This document shows positions 1-9,082 of a DNA stretch of 12,550 nt, piece by piece. The DNA lies in assembly GCA_019155205.2 (NCBI GenBank), contig JAHNZQ020000007.1, positions 1 to 12,550 on the forward strand. The letters are read 5' to 3'. The DNA is from Gracilaria vermiculophylla. Taxonomy: Eukaryota; Rhodophyta; Florideophyceae; Gracilariales; Gracilariaceae. The notes under the pieces were generated by a model. That model was not told the origin of the DNA and made no database searches. It worked only from the letters and a program-made list of their open reading frames with translations. Position numbers and translations under genes: made by a program. Within the stretch, counting starts at the first letter, position 1; every line of letters starts with the position of its first letter.

Positions 1-1
1 T

Positions 2-1546
2 AATGAAAATTCTTTAATATCAGTTTTATTTAAAAAAGCTAAAAAAGGGTTAAATTCATATTTTAATAAATCTAAAAATTTGTATTTTAATAAGTATACT
101 GCAAAAAATTTAAGTAATGTTTTAAGATCTTTAAGATTTAATATTGATTGAGGAAAATTAAAAATTGAAAAAGAAACTGATTTAAATTATAGATCTTTTG
201 GATTAATAAAATTATTAGAACCTCGTAAAATTCCTTTTTTTAAAAAAAAAACTCGTTTATTAAAATTACAACCAAATAAATTTTTTTATTGGTCGCATTT
301 AAAATGGTTTAATACTATTATAAATAAATCTATTTTTTCTCAAACTTCGAAATATTTTAATTTTTATTATAATTTTAAAGAATATGAGAAATTTAAAAAA
401 ATTAATTTTTATTATTTATTGAGAATAGGAAAAAAAATTAATTTAAGTAATTCAAATCTTATTGGAAATATGGAGTACCAAAATAATTATAATGCTTTTT
501 CAAAAATTAGTTATTATGTATCTTATTTTAAATCTAAAAAAAATTATTTATTTTATTCAAATAGTTATAAATATCGATTATTAAATCATTGATCGCATTT
601 AGTTAAGTTTTCTGCAAATAGAGGTAGACGTATTGGTTATATACCACATAAAAGATACAAAAAAATAAAAGATAATATTTTTATGTGGCGTGTAACTAAT
701 AGAAAATTAGGGAAATTAAAACGATTTTTTTTAAAAAAAACACGTATATATAAACAAAAACTACGAGCTTCAAAAAATCAGGAGTATGGCTTAGAAGTAA
801 TAAATTATTTACGATCTATTAAAATTAATTTTAATTTTTATAAAAAAAAAGCATTAAGAGAATTACCTTTAATTGTTTTTGTAAAAAAAATTAAATTACA
901 ATTTCTAAAATTAAATAAATTTATTACTCGCTGATGAAAAATAAAAAATTATAAAACGTGACGGTTGAATTATATGAAATATTCTTTTAATTGATATAGA
1001 AAAAAATCTTATTTTAGAAGACAACTTAAAGTAAGCTATTGTGAAGTTTTTAATAAAAATTATTATTTAATAAGAAAATTATTTAAGAAAACTCACAGGT
1101 TAAAATTTGCTAGAAAAGATTTAATAGCTTATGTTAAAAAATTTGTGGAGCATCTTTTTTTTATTGTTTTCAAATTTAATAATTTACGCTTATTCTATAT
1201 TAAAACTTATAAAATGAATATTATGGGTACTAAAGCTAAACTTTTTAAAAATTTATTTAATTTTAGACTTGCTACGGGGTTTAAAGTTCCATTTCTTGTT
1301 AAGGTTATATGTCGTAAATTGAATTATGATAAAGGTATGGTTGGATGTAAAATTGGGTTTTTTGGGCGTTATTCAAGAAAATTAAGAAATAGAAAAATAT
1401 GACGCTATGTCCGACATATAAAACCTAGTATTATTAGTACACCTTTAGATTATTATAATGTTGTTATTCTTCAAAAATGGGGTATTACTGGTATTAAGCT
1501 AAGTATTTTACGAAAAAAAATTTTTAGTTTTGTTTTTAACAAATAA
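2..1546 (+). CDS. rps3: Small-subunit ribosomal protein uS3m, enlarged, 5' partial
   Basis: Protein of the mitoribosomal small-subunit head, near the mRNA entry. The frame is open from the left edge to TAA at 1544-1546 when TGA is read as Trp, giving 514 visible residues; the start is outside the window. The C-terminal 100 or so residues carry the uS3 C-terminal domain: GCKIGFFGRYSRKLRNRKIW aligns with the family's GRLxGAxIARxEW, followed by TPLDYYN and WGITGIKLSIL (family TLRADIDY and GVIGVKVWI). The conserved Trp is TGA at 1400-1402, and tandem TGA codons lie at 932-937. Bacterial uS3 is about 210-230 residues, so a long Lys/Asn/Phe-rich, basic insertion separates the ends; large expansions of mitochondrial rps3 are known in other protists and plants. 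Followed 18 bases later by rpl16, the ancestral neighbour. Identity rests on the C-terminus and the gene order. Confidence 0.9.
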
Positions 1547-1564
1547 TAATAAGTTAGTTTATTT

Positions 1565-2008
1565 ATGAAAAATAAGTTTTTTAAACATCATAAAATTTAT
1601 AGAAAAAATAATTTTTTTTTAATAGATGATATTATTCAAGGTGATTTTTGTTTATATTTTACACAAAATTTTTTATTATCCTTTAAACAATATAAAGCAT
1701 TACTATTTTTTTGTAGAAAAAAATTAAAATTTTATAGTAAGCTTTTTATTAGGTTATTACCAAAATTAAAAAATACCAGTAAAGCAATAGGTATTCGAAT
1801 GGGTAAAGGAAAAGGGAGTTTAAACGAAGTTTATTTTCCTGTTAAAGCTGGTCAAATTTTTTTTGAATTTGGGTTTAAAAAAGGTAATAATTCTGTTATT
1901 AAAAATAAATATGATTATATAAAATTATTACAAAAAATACGCGAATTAGCTATTTTAGTATCTTTTAAATTATCCATTGATTTGAAATATTTAATAAAAC
2001 AAAAATAA
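1565..2008 (+). CDS. rpl16: Large-subunit ribosomal protein uL16m
   Basis: Mitoribosomal large-subunit protein that sits beside the A-site tRNA and the central protuberance. The 147-residue product is close to the bacterial length of about 136. The diagnostic core is visible: IGIRMGKGKGSLNEVYFPVK at about residues 76-95, matching the family's VRMGKGKGxxEYWVAxVKPG, then AGQIFFEFGF. Upstream, SFKQYKALLFFCRKKLKFYS occupies the place of the IEAARRAMTRxxKR helix, and ELAILVSFKLSIDLKYL matches the C-terminal A-x-KLPIKT element. The ATG at 1565 lies 18 bases after the rps3 stop, and the stop at 2006-2008 is 4 bases before rpl14. There are no internal TGA codons. The order rps3-rpl16-rpl14 is ancestral, apart from the missing rpl29 and rps17, which are commonly nuclear. 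Confidence 0.95.
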   Translation: MKNKFFKHHKIYRKNNFFLIDDIIQGDFCLYFTQNFLLSFKQYKALLFFCRKKLKFYSKLFIRLLPKLKNTSKAIGIRMGKGKGSLNEVYFPVKAGQIFFEFGFKKGNNSVIKNKYDYIKLLQKIRELAILVSFKLSIDLKYLIKQK

Positions 2009-2012
2009 ATAA

Positions 2013-2369
2013 ATGATTTCTGTTGGTACAATTCTAAAATGTAGTGATAATTCAGGTGGAATATTAATCAAGTGTATAAAAATTTACAAAAGAAAAAGAA
2101 AAGGGGTTATTGGTGATAAAATTTTAGCTGTTATTGTTACTTATAATCCAAAAAAAAAATTAAAAAAAGGAGAAATGCATAAAGTTATTATAATTAGAAC
2201 AAAATTTAGAACAAAAGTTAATAATAGTTATTATAAATTTTCAGATAATGCGGGTATTATCTTAAATAAAAAAAATTTACCAATTGCTAGTCGTTTATTT
2301 GGGTGTACAATAAGATTAATGAGGTTTTATAATCGGAAAGTTTTTTTATTATTGCCATATATAGTATAA
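2013..2369 (+). CDS. rpl14: Large-subunit ribosomal protein uL14m
   Basis: Mitoribosomal large-subunit protein at the subunit interface. The 118-residue product matches the family's usual length of about 120. Conserved elements in order: MISVGTILKCSDNSGG at residues 1-16 (family MIQxxTxLxVADNSGA), GDKILAVIV around 34-42, GEMHKVIIIRTKFRTK at about 53-68 (family KGxVxKAVIVRTKK), SDNAGIILN (family DNAAVLIN), and ASRLFGCTIRLMR near the C-terminus (family GTRIFGPVARELR). This is one of the best-conserved genes in the window. The ATG lies 4 bases after the rpl16 stop and the stop is 9 bases before rpl5. No TGA is used. Confidence 0.96.
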   Translation: MISVGTILKCSDNSGGILIKCIKIYKRKRKGVIGDKILAVIVTYNPKKKLKKGEMHKVIIIRTKFRTKVNNSYYKFSDNAGIILNKKNLPIASRLFGCTIRLMRFYNRKVFLLLPYIV

Positions 2370-2378
2370 ATATAGTAT

Positions 2379-2933
2379 ATGAGGTATAATAATTTATCCA
2401 CAAGAATAAATGTTTTAAATTTTGATAGTATTAGTAAATTAAATTTTTATAAAAAAACACGAAAACAAAAAAAATTTTTTCGTTTTAAAAAGTTAAAGTT
2501 ATTAGCTTTATTTGATAGTGCAGATAAATTATTTTATAAAAAAATAATTGTTTTAGCAAATGTAATTTCGAATTGGTTTAATCAAAAATTATATGTCTAT
2601 AAAATTATTAATCAAAAAAATTTAAGAAAAAATAATATTTTTTATCAATTAGGTTGTACTATAACAAATATTAATAAAATTACTAAAATAATAGATTATA
2701 TAAATAATATCATGAAACTTGTTTCTTTACGTATTGATAATAATTTACGATTAAGTTATTATAATAGATATGTTATTTATAAATTTGATAATTTAAATTA
2801 TTTATTAGGTTTAAATAATTCACGCTATTTTAATATAAAAATAGCATATAATATAGTTGTTATATATGATTTAAATATAAATATAAATAAAATAAATTTA
2901 AGACAGTTTTATGAAAAAATTTTTTTTTTATAG
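2379..2933 (+). CDS. rpl5: Large-subunit ribosomal protein uL5m
   Basis: Mitoribosomal large-subunit protein of the central protuberance. The 184-residue product is close to the usual 180. Similarity is moderate but colinear: ISNWFNQKLYVYKIINQKNL followed by the YQLGC motif aligns with the family's LxxIxGQKPxITKARKSVAxFKxRxGxPIGCKVTLRG. A region near residues 125-150 stands where RIRDFRG and the D-x-NYSxG motif are expected. The tail resembles the I-F-PEIDYDK/DITITTTAK beta strands, including a hydrophobic IAYNIVVIYDLNI. The gene sits exactly between rpl14 and rps14, the ancestral place of rpl5. Its last 23 bases overlap the start of rps14 in another frame. Assignment combines position, length and the partial motif match. 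Confidence 0.83.
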   Translation: MRYNNLSTRINVLNFDSISKLNFYKKTRKQKKFFRFKKLKLLALFDSADKLFYKKIIVLANVISNWFNQKLYVYKIINQKNLRKNNIFYQLGCTITNINKITKIIDYINNIMKLVSLRIDNNLRLSYYNRYVIYKFDNLNYLLGLNNSRYFNIKIAYNIVVIYDLNININKINLRQFYEKIFFL

Positions 2934-3183
2934 AAAAGAATTACAAAGATTAAAAAAAACACAAAAAGAAGAATTAAATATTTTTGTAAAAAAATTAATT
3001 AAAATTAAATTTAAGAAACAAATATTTTCAATTAATATTCAAAATAAAGTTATTAAAAAAAGTTTTTGTTTAAAAACAGGGCGTAAGCATTCCGTTAATT
3101 CGTTGTACTCATTATCTAGAATAAGCTTAAAAGAATTATTTAGAAATAAATCTTTAAATGGTTTACGAAAAATAAGTTGATAA
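2911..3183 (+). CDS. rps14: Small-subunit ribosomal protein uS14m, ending in UGA-coded Trp
   Basis: Mitoribosomal small-subunit head protein. Read with TGA at 3178-3180 as Trp and TAA at 3181-3183 as stop, the product has 90 residues and ends in Ser-Trp, the characteristic uS14 C-terminus. A standard-code reading loses this last residue. Conserved features: CLKTGRKHSVNSLYSLSRI at about residues 54-72 (family CxxTGRPRGxxRxFxLSR), then LKELFRNKSLNGLRKIS (family FRExAxxGxLPGVxKxSW). It belongs to the type without a complete zinc-ribbon, since only one Cys is seen. The ATG at 2911 overlaps the end of rpl5 by 23 bases, suggesting co-translation from one polycistronic transcript. rps8 follows after 12 bases. 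Confidence 0.95.
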
Positions 3184-3195
3184 TTTTTTTATATT

Positions 3196-3582
3196 ATGAA
3201 TAGGCTATTTTCTGAAATAAATAATTGTTATAATTTAAAATATCTTGAAGCTGTTGTAAAATATAAAAAAAAATATTTAGGAATATTAAATAAAATGACA
3301 AAATTAAATTTGATAAAATATTATACAATTAAGCATAATTATATTCATATTTATCTAAGGTATTGGCGTAATAAACCTTTATTTTTATTTAAAAATTTTT
3401 ATTTTAAAAGTAATTTTAAGCATACTAAATTAAAATCTTTAAAGGCTAATTATACATCTAATGATCGTTTACGTTTTTACACAACAATATATGGTATTCT
3501 AACTTTAGAAGAGATGATATTAAAAAATTCAGGTGGTAAATTAATGGTTGAAATTCGTTTAAATTGTAAAAATATATTATAA
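3196..3582 (+). CDS. rps8: Small-subunit ribosomal protein uS8m
   Basis: Mitoribosomal small-subunit platform protein that binds small-subunit rRNA. The 128-residue product has the normal bacterial length of about 130. The clearest match is the C-terminal domain, RLRFYTTIYGILTLEEMILK followed by SGGKL, which parallels the family's GLGxxIxSTSKGVMTDREAxxxGxGGExL. The N-terminal half (EINNCYNLKYLEAVVKYKKK) occupies the place of the IRNGxxxxxxxVxxPxSK helix and strand. About ten residues follow the usual C-terminal strand, so the tail is slightly extended. It starts 12 bases after the rps14 stop and is followed by rpl6 after 17 bases, the ancestral order. Confidence 0.9.
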   Translation: MNRLFSEINNCYNLKYLEAVVKYKKKYLGILNKMTKLNLIKYYTIKHNYIHIYLRYWRNKPLFLFKNFYFKSNFKHTKLKSLKANYTSNDRLRFYTTIYGILTLEEMILKNSGGKLMVEIRLNCKNIL

Positions 3583-3599
3583 ATAAAGATAGATATCAA

Positions 3600-4151
3600 A
3601 TGTATTCTTCACGTCGTTTAATAAAATATAAATATAATTTATTTAGTCGACCAAATACATTAAAAGTATTCTATAGTAAGCATTTTTTAATTTTACAAAA
3701 TATTTTAGATAATAGCTATTTTTTGATACATACTGATTTGTATTTAAATAGTTTACTTTATAAAAATAAGTATTTTTATTTTTTTAATTATAAATATTAT
3801 AGAAAATTTAAATTAACAATTCAAAAATATATAAAAAATTTATTACGTGGGTTTTCAATAATTATTGATATTATAGGACTTGGTTATTATATAACCAAAA
3901 CAAATATAAAAAAAAATTTAATACGATTATCGGTTGGTCATAATCATTGTATTTATTATTATTTACCTAAAGGTGTTTTTTTTAAAACAAAAAGAAGACA
4001 AATTTTTTTATTTAGTTTTTCATATTTTTTATTAAAAAATATTAGTGTGGATATTATTAATTTTAGAAAAATTAGTGTTTATAAATTAAAAGGTATAAAA
4101 TTAAAAAATGCGTTATATAAAAAAAAAAATTGAAAAAAAGGAATTAATTAA
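3600..4151 (+). CDS. rpl6: Large-subunit ribosomal protein uL6m
   Basis: Mitoribosomal large-subunit protein near the factor-binding region. Taking TGA at 4131-4133 as Trp, the frame closes at TAA 4149-4151, giving 183 residues, near the usual 177; a standard-code reading stops six residues earlier. The second half shows the repeated uL6 domain: LLRGFSIIIDIIGLGYYI around residues 80-98 (family xVxGFxKxLxLVGVGYRA), LIRLSVGHNHCIYYYLPKGV (family LxLxLGFSHPVxxxxPxGI), and FRKISVYKLKGIKLKN with a Lys-rich tail (family YRxPEPYKGKGVRYxxE...KKGKK). The first domain is poorly conserved. A small ORF overlaps its 3' end in another frame. Confidence 0.92.
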
Positions 4152-4290
4152 TATTACTAATAATAATTTGTATTTTTATTTTAATAAAACTTATTTTAAT
4201 GTTTTTTATAATAAAATAAATATAAGAATATTCCATAATAACAATATAAATATTATTAGAAAATATTTAAAAGAATCAGGTATAGTATAA
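4108..4290 (+). CDS. Hypothetical 60-residue ORF between rpl6 and rps13
   Basis: This short frame overlaps the last 44 bases of rpl6 and fills the gap up to 22 bases before rps13. The product is basic and rich in Asn, Lys, Tyr and Ile, ending RKYLKESGIV. No family is recognised. In bacteria the genes between rpl6 and rps13 are rpl18, rps5, rpl30, rpl15, secY and rpl36, but I see no motif of any of these. For it: the gap is otherwise empty in a gene-dense strand, and a similar overlap occurs between rpl5 and rps14. Against it: short Asn/Lys-rich frames arise readily in sequence this AT-rich. It could be a fast-evolving ribosomal protein or chance. Confidence 0.35.
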   Translation: MRYIKKKIEKKELINITNNNLYFYFNKTYFNVFYNKINIRIFHNNNINIIRKYLKESGIV

Positions 4291-4312
4291 ATTAAAAAAG
4301 ATTATTATATTC

Positions 4313-4624
4313 ATGAATTTTTCAAGTTTTTGTACAAAGTTTTTTTATATAGGAAATAATAAAGCATCAATTATATCAATAAAGTACGGTTTAAATAAAA
4401 AAAACTTCAAGATTAAAAATAAAAAATTTTTACAAAAAAGTATTGAAAATTTTATTTTTTCAAATAATGAACAAAAAGATGTTATATTAAAGGATTTGAG
4501 TTTACAAAAAAAAAAATTGATTGATAATTTTTCATATAAAGGTTATAGAATTGTTAGGGGTTTAACTTTAAATCGTCAACGTACGAAAACTAATTCAAGA
4601 ACTATTCGACGTTTAAAAAATTAA
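4313..4624 (+). CDS. rps13: Small-subunit ribosomal protein uS13m
   Basis: Mitoribosomal small-subunit head protein that contacts the large subunit and P-site tRNA. The 103-residue product is slightly shorter than the bacterial 115-120. The signature is at the C-terminus: YKGYRIVRGLTLNRQRTKTN then SRTIRR, matching the family's [25 protein letters not shown] almost position for position. The N-terminal half is divergent but retains an ISIKYGLNKKN element in place of LTxIYGIGxxxA. The Lys-rich extension after the ARTR motif is reduced. It begins 22 bases after the 60-codon ORF and its stop is 3 bases before the giant ORF. Confidence 0.95.
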   Translation: MNFSSFCTKFFYIGNNKASIISIKYGLNKKNFKIKNKKFLQKSIENFIFSNNEQKDVILKDLSLQKKKLIDNFSYKGYRIVRGLTLNRQRTKTNSRTIRRLKN

Positions 4625-4627
4625 ATT

Positions 4628-7600
4628 ATGGTAGATTTACGGAATAGTAATTTAAAAAAATTTACAAAACAAAAATATATTAAACCTAAAGCTAAAGCAA
4701 TGAATAAATTAAAAATTTTTAATAAATTATTTTATTTAGGAAAAATAATTACTAAAAACTATTTTATTAAAGGTATTACTTATTTTAATTTATGTGTTTC
4801 AAAAAATTTTAAAAATAGTTCTAAGATTATTATTCAATATTTAGTAAGTTTTTTGAATAATGATAATAAGCACTTTACAAATAAAATATCGATTTTTATA
4901 TTATATTATGTTTATAATATAAATATATTAAATACCAGGTATTTAAAAAAACATACTATGATTAACACCATTAAAAATAATTTTAAATTATTTTTATATT
5001 ATTTATATAGTAATAGTTATTGTTATTCTAATATTTTTTTATCTAATGATTCTTATTTCTCTAATAATATTTACCAAAATAATACTTATTATCCTTATTC
5101 GTATTATTGCTTAGCGCTAAACAAATTAAATAATTATTACTATATTTATAATAATTATATTTTTAAGCCAACTACAAAAACTACTAAAAATTATAAATGA
5201 ATTTATTCAAAATTAACCAAACGATTTAAGAATATGGGGAAAGAAAAAGAATTAGTTAAATTATCTTTTTTACGCAATAAAAATTTATTTTATACTCGTA
5301 TAACATCAATTAATATAAAATTTCATTATCGATATAGAGATCCCAAAAGTTATTTACATCCTTATTGACAAAAGGATGAATTTTTAAAAAAAAAATTTCG
5401 ATATTTTAAGTTAGGGTCTTCTTTTCTAATAGGTGCTTTCTTTAAACATAATTATTTAAAAAAAAAACGTTCTGTTGGCCTATTTAGAAAAACTATTATG
5501 CCTAATTTTTGATTTCAAAAAAAAATAAAAAGATTAAAATTTATTTCACATGCCAATAAAATTGAATTTTGAAGTATAAATAGGTCTAAATATAAATTCT
5601 TTAATAAGTATTTAATAAATTTATTAAATATTCATCAAAATTTTTTAATAGATTCCAATTTAAAAAAATTTAATAATATTAAAGTTAAAAAATTATTTTT
5701 TAATGATTTATTCTTATCAAATAAAAAATTATATAATCTTCATAATTCGTTTTTATATTTTATAAAAAATAAAAAATTATTTCAAAATACTTATTTTTTA
5801 AAATTACTTAAATATAATACTTTATTAAAAGATTTATCTTATAAAAATAAAAATAATAATATTTATTGTGCTAATACATACTTTAATTATAAAAATTTTT
5901 TTAGTAAACCATTAAAAAATTTGTATTTTTTAAAAGTAAAAACAAAAAAATTTAATAATAATTTTTTTTATTTAAAAAAAAATAACCAAAACTTTAATAA
6001 AAATAATTTTATTAAATTACAATATATTAAAAAGTTTCGTTTAAAAAATTTAAAGACTGTAAAAATTAATTATTTTTTGAATAAAAAACTTTTTTCTTTA
6101 TTTAAAAAAAAATCTCGAAAATTATCTTTTTTACAACGTAATTTTAGAGTAGTACCCCCATATCGTTTAGTATTAAACTATAGGTATGAATTCCAGACTA
6201 AATTCAAAAAAATAAAATGAAAACCTCTTCGTTATAGATTAAGTCTTACTTTTCGTAAGTTTAATAATTTATCCTATTTAGGGAATTATAAAAAAAAAAT
6301 GGAAAGATATAAAAAATGAAAATTTAAAAAATCTTATGTCCGATATTTAAAACATACTAAAAAACGATTATCCTTATTAGCAAATTTTAATTTTATTAAT
6401 ACTAACTTTTCGAGAACTAAAATTATTAATAAAAAATTATTTAACTGAGCTATTGTTGATTTTAATAATTTTGTTGCAAGACGATCAAAAAGATATAAAA
6501 AATGAGTAATATATCTTAAGTCTGATTTTAAAAAAAAATTTATTAATTCTATATTAAATAATAACTTAAATTCTTTAAGCTTAAGAAGTATTAGAAAAAG
6601 TATTTGAATGAAAATAAAATTTAAAAAAAATAAACGTAGAAAATATTTTTATAAAAAAAAAAAAGTATTATTTATGGTTAAAAAATTAGCAATTCGAGCT
6701 CTAGGCTTAACTTATAATAAGTATAAAAATATTTTTATTAATAAGCATCATTACTCTAAAAATAAAAAATTAGGTATTATTAAAAAAATATTTAATAATT
6801 TTTTGTATTTATTTGATAAATTTTTTATAAATGTCAATACAAAACTATTTAGTAAATTCTCTAATCAAAATAAAATAAATGTATATACTTATTGAAAAAA
6901 ATCTTTTTTAAACAATAATAATAGTAATAAATTATTATCTGTTATGAATAATGAGGTTTTTACTAGGTTTAATTATTTTAATTATATTAAAAAAATACAA
7001 AAAAATCGAAATTTCATTAGAAGTCAAAAAATTAAACGATTTTTAGAAGCTGAAATAAAAAATAATTTAATTAGATATGATGAGCAAAAAAGTAAATTAA
7101 ATTTTAAGGAAATTGATTATAAATATTTATTTTTATCAAAAAAAAATAAAAGATCTTTATTTACTATTAAAAGGAATTTTAAAATAATAAATATTAGATC
7201 AAAAAAATTAATACGGGTTAAAAAGTTATTAATTTTTATGTCAAAGATTAAGCAACGAAAATTAAATTGATTAAAATCAAAAAAATATCCTACTGATTTA
7301 TTAAAAATATTGCCTATTTTTTTTAAACGTGTATTTTTTTTTAATTTTACCAAGAATTCTATAAATATAAAAAAAAAAGAAATAAAATATAATAATTTTA
7401 TTAATTATTCAAAAAATAATATATTTAATAGTTTTAAAAAGACAAAAATTAGTCCAAATATTTTAAATAGCTATTATTTTTTAATTTCAAATTTAAGTTG
7501 AAAACATTCATTAAATTTTTGAACTATTCTTTATAATAGATTCATATTTAAAAAAAAAAAATTTATATCTATTAATTTAAATAAAAAAAGAAAAATTAAA

Positions 7601-8755
7601 TTAAATTTTATTTCTTTTTTAAAGGTTGGTAATAAAAGATCTAAAAAACTAAAAAAATATTTATCCTTAATAAATTTATTAAATATTAAAAAATTACAGT
7701 CTAAGTGTTCTAATTTTAATAAAATAAATTGAAGTTTGAATAATATGATAAGGAAAAATCATAATTATTTTTTAACATTATTTAGATATTTTTGGTTATT
7801 AAAACCTGTTGATAGATCGTGTTATTTTGATGGTTTTGGGAAATTATGAAATTTTTGTAATTTGAATAATGAGGGTGTTATAAATAAATTAGGTTTTTTA
7901 AACTATAATTTTTTAACATATGCTAAGGATAACCAATGGTTAAGTTTTTTCTCTCATATAAATAATCATGTTGGGGCATCAGATATTTATGGTTGCTCGA
8001 TTGATCTCTGGTCTACTTATAATGATACACTTAACGCTTTAAGTTATGGTATTGATGATATAAAAGCATGAGAGTTAAAAAAAAAAAAAGATAAAGAAGA
8101 GGAACAAAAAAAAAAAATTAATAAAACAAACAATAATCCTATTAGTCTAATCAAATGAGAAAAACAGAGCAAAGAAGAAAAAGAAGCTTTATATAAACGA
8201 AGAGAATCAGAAACTCAATTAAATTTAAAAAATATAGTTTATGAATCTATTACACCTTTGATTGAGTTGGATAATGATGAACTAATTGAAAATTTTAATT
8301 TACGTTATTTAAAATATTATAGAACAGGTTTAAGGGATTACGATGTTGTTGGTTATTTAATTAGAAAGTTTTTTTTAAATTTTAATGTTAGTAATACTTA
8401 TTTTTTTTCAAAAAATTTTATTTTAAAATATAGTTCAATATTTAATTATTCGTTTTTAGTATCAAATTCAAAAATTTTTTTTAATCAATTTTTAGTTAAT
8501 GAGAATAATAATCAAAGCCAAATTAGTTTTTTACAAAATTTTTTTTTAACTAGCTATTTTAATACAGAAAATATTAGTTCTCAAAATATTAAATTTTTTA
8601 ATCAATTAGTTATGTTAGATAAAATAATATTTATAAAAACCAATATAAAAAAAAATCAAAATAAAGTATTAAAGTTAAAAACCTCACCTACTATAATTTA
8701 TTCTAAATTATACTTTGGTTTATTAAAATCTTATAATTATACTTTTTTAATTTAG
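4628..8755 (+). CDS. Giant unidentified ORF, 1375 residues, in the rps11 position
   Basis: With TGA as Trp the frame is uninterrupted from ATG 4628 to TAG 8753-8755; by my count it has 17 TGA and 3 TGG Trp codons. Residues 1-190 include a Tyr/Asn-rich run at about 140-175. Residues 190-1030 are strongly basic and dominated by Lys, Asn, Phe, Ile and Tyr. From about 1050 the composition becomes more ordinary (PVDRSCYFDGFGKLWNFC, later SHINNHVGASDIYG). Residues near 1148-1210 are highly charged, Lys/Glu-rich and possibly helical. The tail contains YRTGLRDYDVVGYLIRKFF near 1240. No membrane segment, nuclease or polymerase motif is obvious. It follows rps13 by 3 bases, where rps11 belongs, but the uS11 hallmarks (GPGxGR, PHNGCRPPKRRR) are not visible. 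High positive charge and position suggest a mitoribosomal or RNA-binding role; that is inference. Confidence 0.85.
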
Positions 8756-8805
8756 TTTTTAAAAAATTAATTTATTAGATTTATTTTTTCTATTTGAAAT
8801 AAATA

Positions 8806-8831
8806 CCGAGTGTTAACATTTTTTAACGTGG
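8806..8831 (+). other. Small hairpin upstream of the 73-codon ORF
   Basis: An imperfect inverted repeat: bases 8810-8816 (GTGTTAA) can pair with 8823-8829 (TTAACGT, with two G-T pairs) around a six-base loop. Two more G-C pairs form outside it (8806-8807 with 8830-8831) across a two-base bulge. It lies in the 84-base gap between the giant ORF and the next ORF, so it could mark transcript processing. A hairpin this small could also arise by chance. Nothing else is seen in the gap. Confidence 0.3.
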
Positions 8832-8839
8832 AAAAAAAA

Positions 8840-9061
8840 ATGCGGATTAAAATATTTTTTATACTACTTGTTAAACTTAATTTGATGTTTAATTTTTTAA
8901 TTTTTTTTGCTATTATATATTTTTTATTTGAATTATTTTCGATAATAAATATAGAGATATGATTAATTTATAAGCTAAACAAAATCTTTTATAATTATGA
9001 TAGACTATATCATATTTATTTTATCAATAATTTTTTAGTTTATTTATTGTTTAATAAATAA
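8840..9061 (+). CDS. Hypothetical 73-residue membrane protein
   Basis: An open frame from ATG 8840 to TAA 9059-9061 appears only when the TGA near codon 41 is read as Trp. The product starts with a basic N-terminus and a long hydrophobic stretch at residues 5-36 (with IFFAIIYFLFELF), enough for one membrane span. An aromatic Tyr/Asn/Phe-rich tail follows, with a second weakly hydrophobic part at the end. It fills the space between the giant ORF and atp8, ending 21 bases before atp8. No family is recognised; a small respiratory-complex subunit or a Tat/Sdh-like anchor could look like this, but no specific motif supports either. The hydrophobic pattern makes it better than a random AT-rich ORF. 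Confidence 0.5.
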
Positions 9062-9082
9062 ATTTTATTATAATAAAAAATT

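Noticed and set aside
7117..7353. 78-codon ORF on the minus strand
   Set aside because: It lies inside the giant plus-strand gene, and its product is only the antisense of an AT-rich Lys/Asn region. No gene on the minus strand is otherwise supported in this window.
4628..8755. Naming the giant ORF rps11, rps4 or rps2
   Set aside because: Position suggests rps11, but the uS11 glycine-rich loop and C-terminal PHNGCRPP motif are not visible, nor the uS4 RNA-binding (S4) motif or the uS2 start. Fragmentary resemblances are too weak in such biased sequence.
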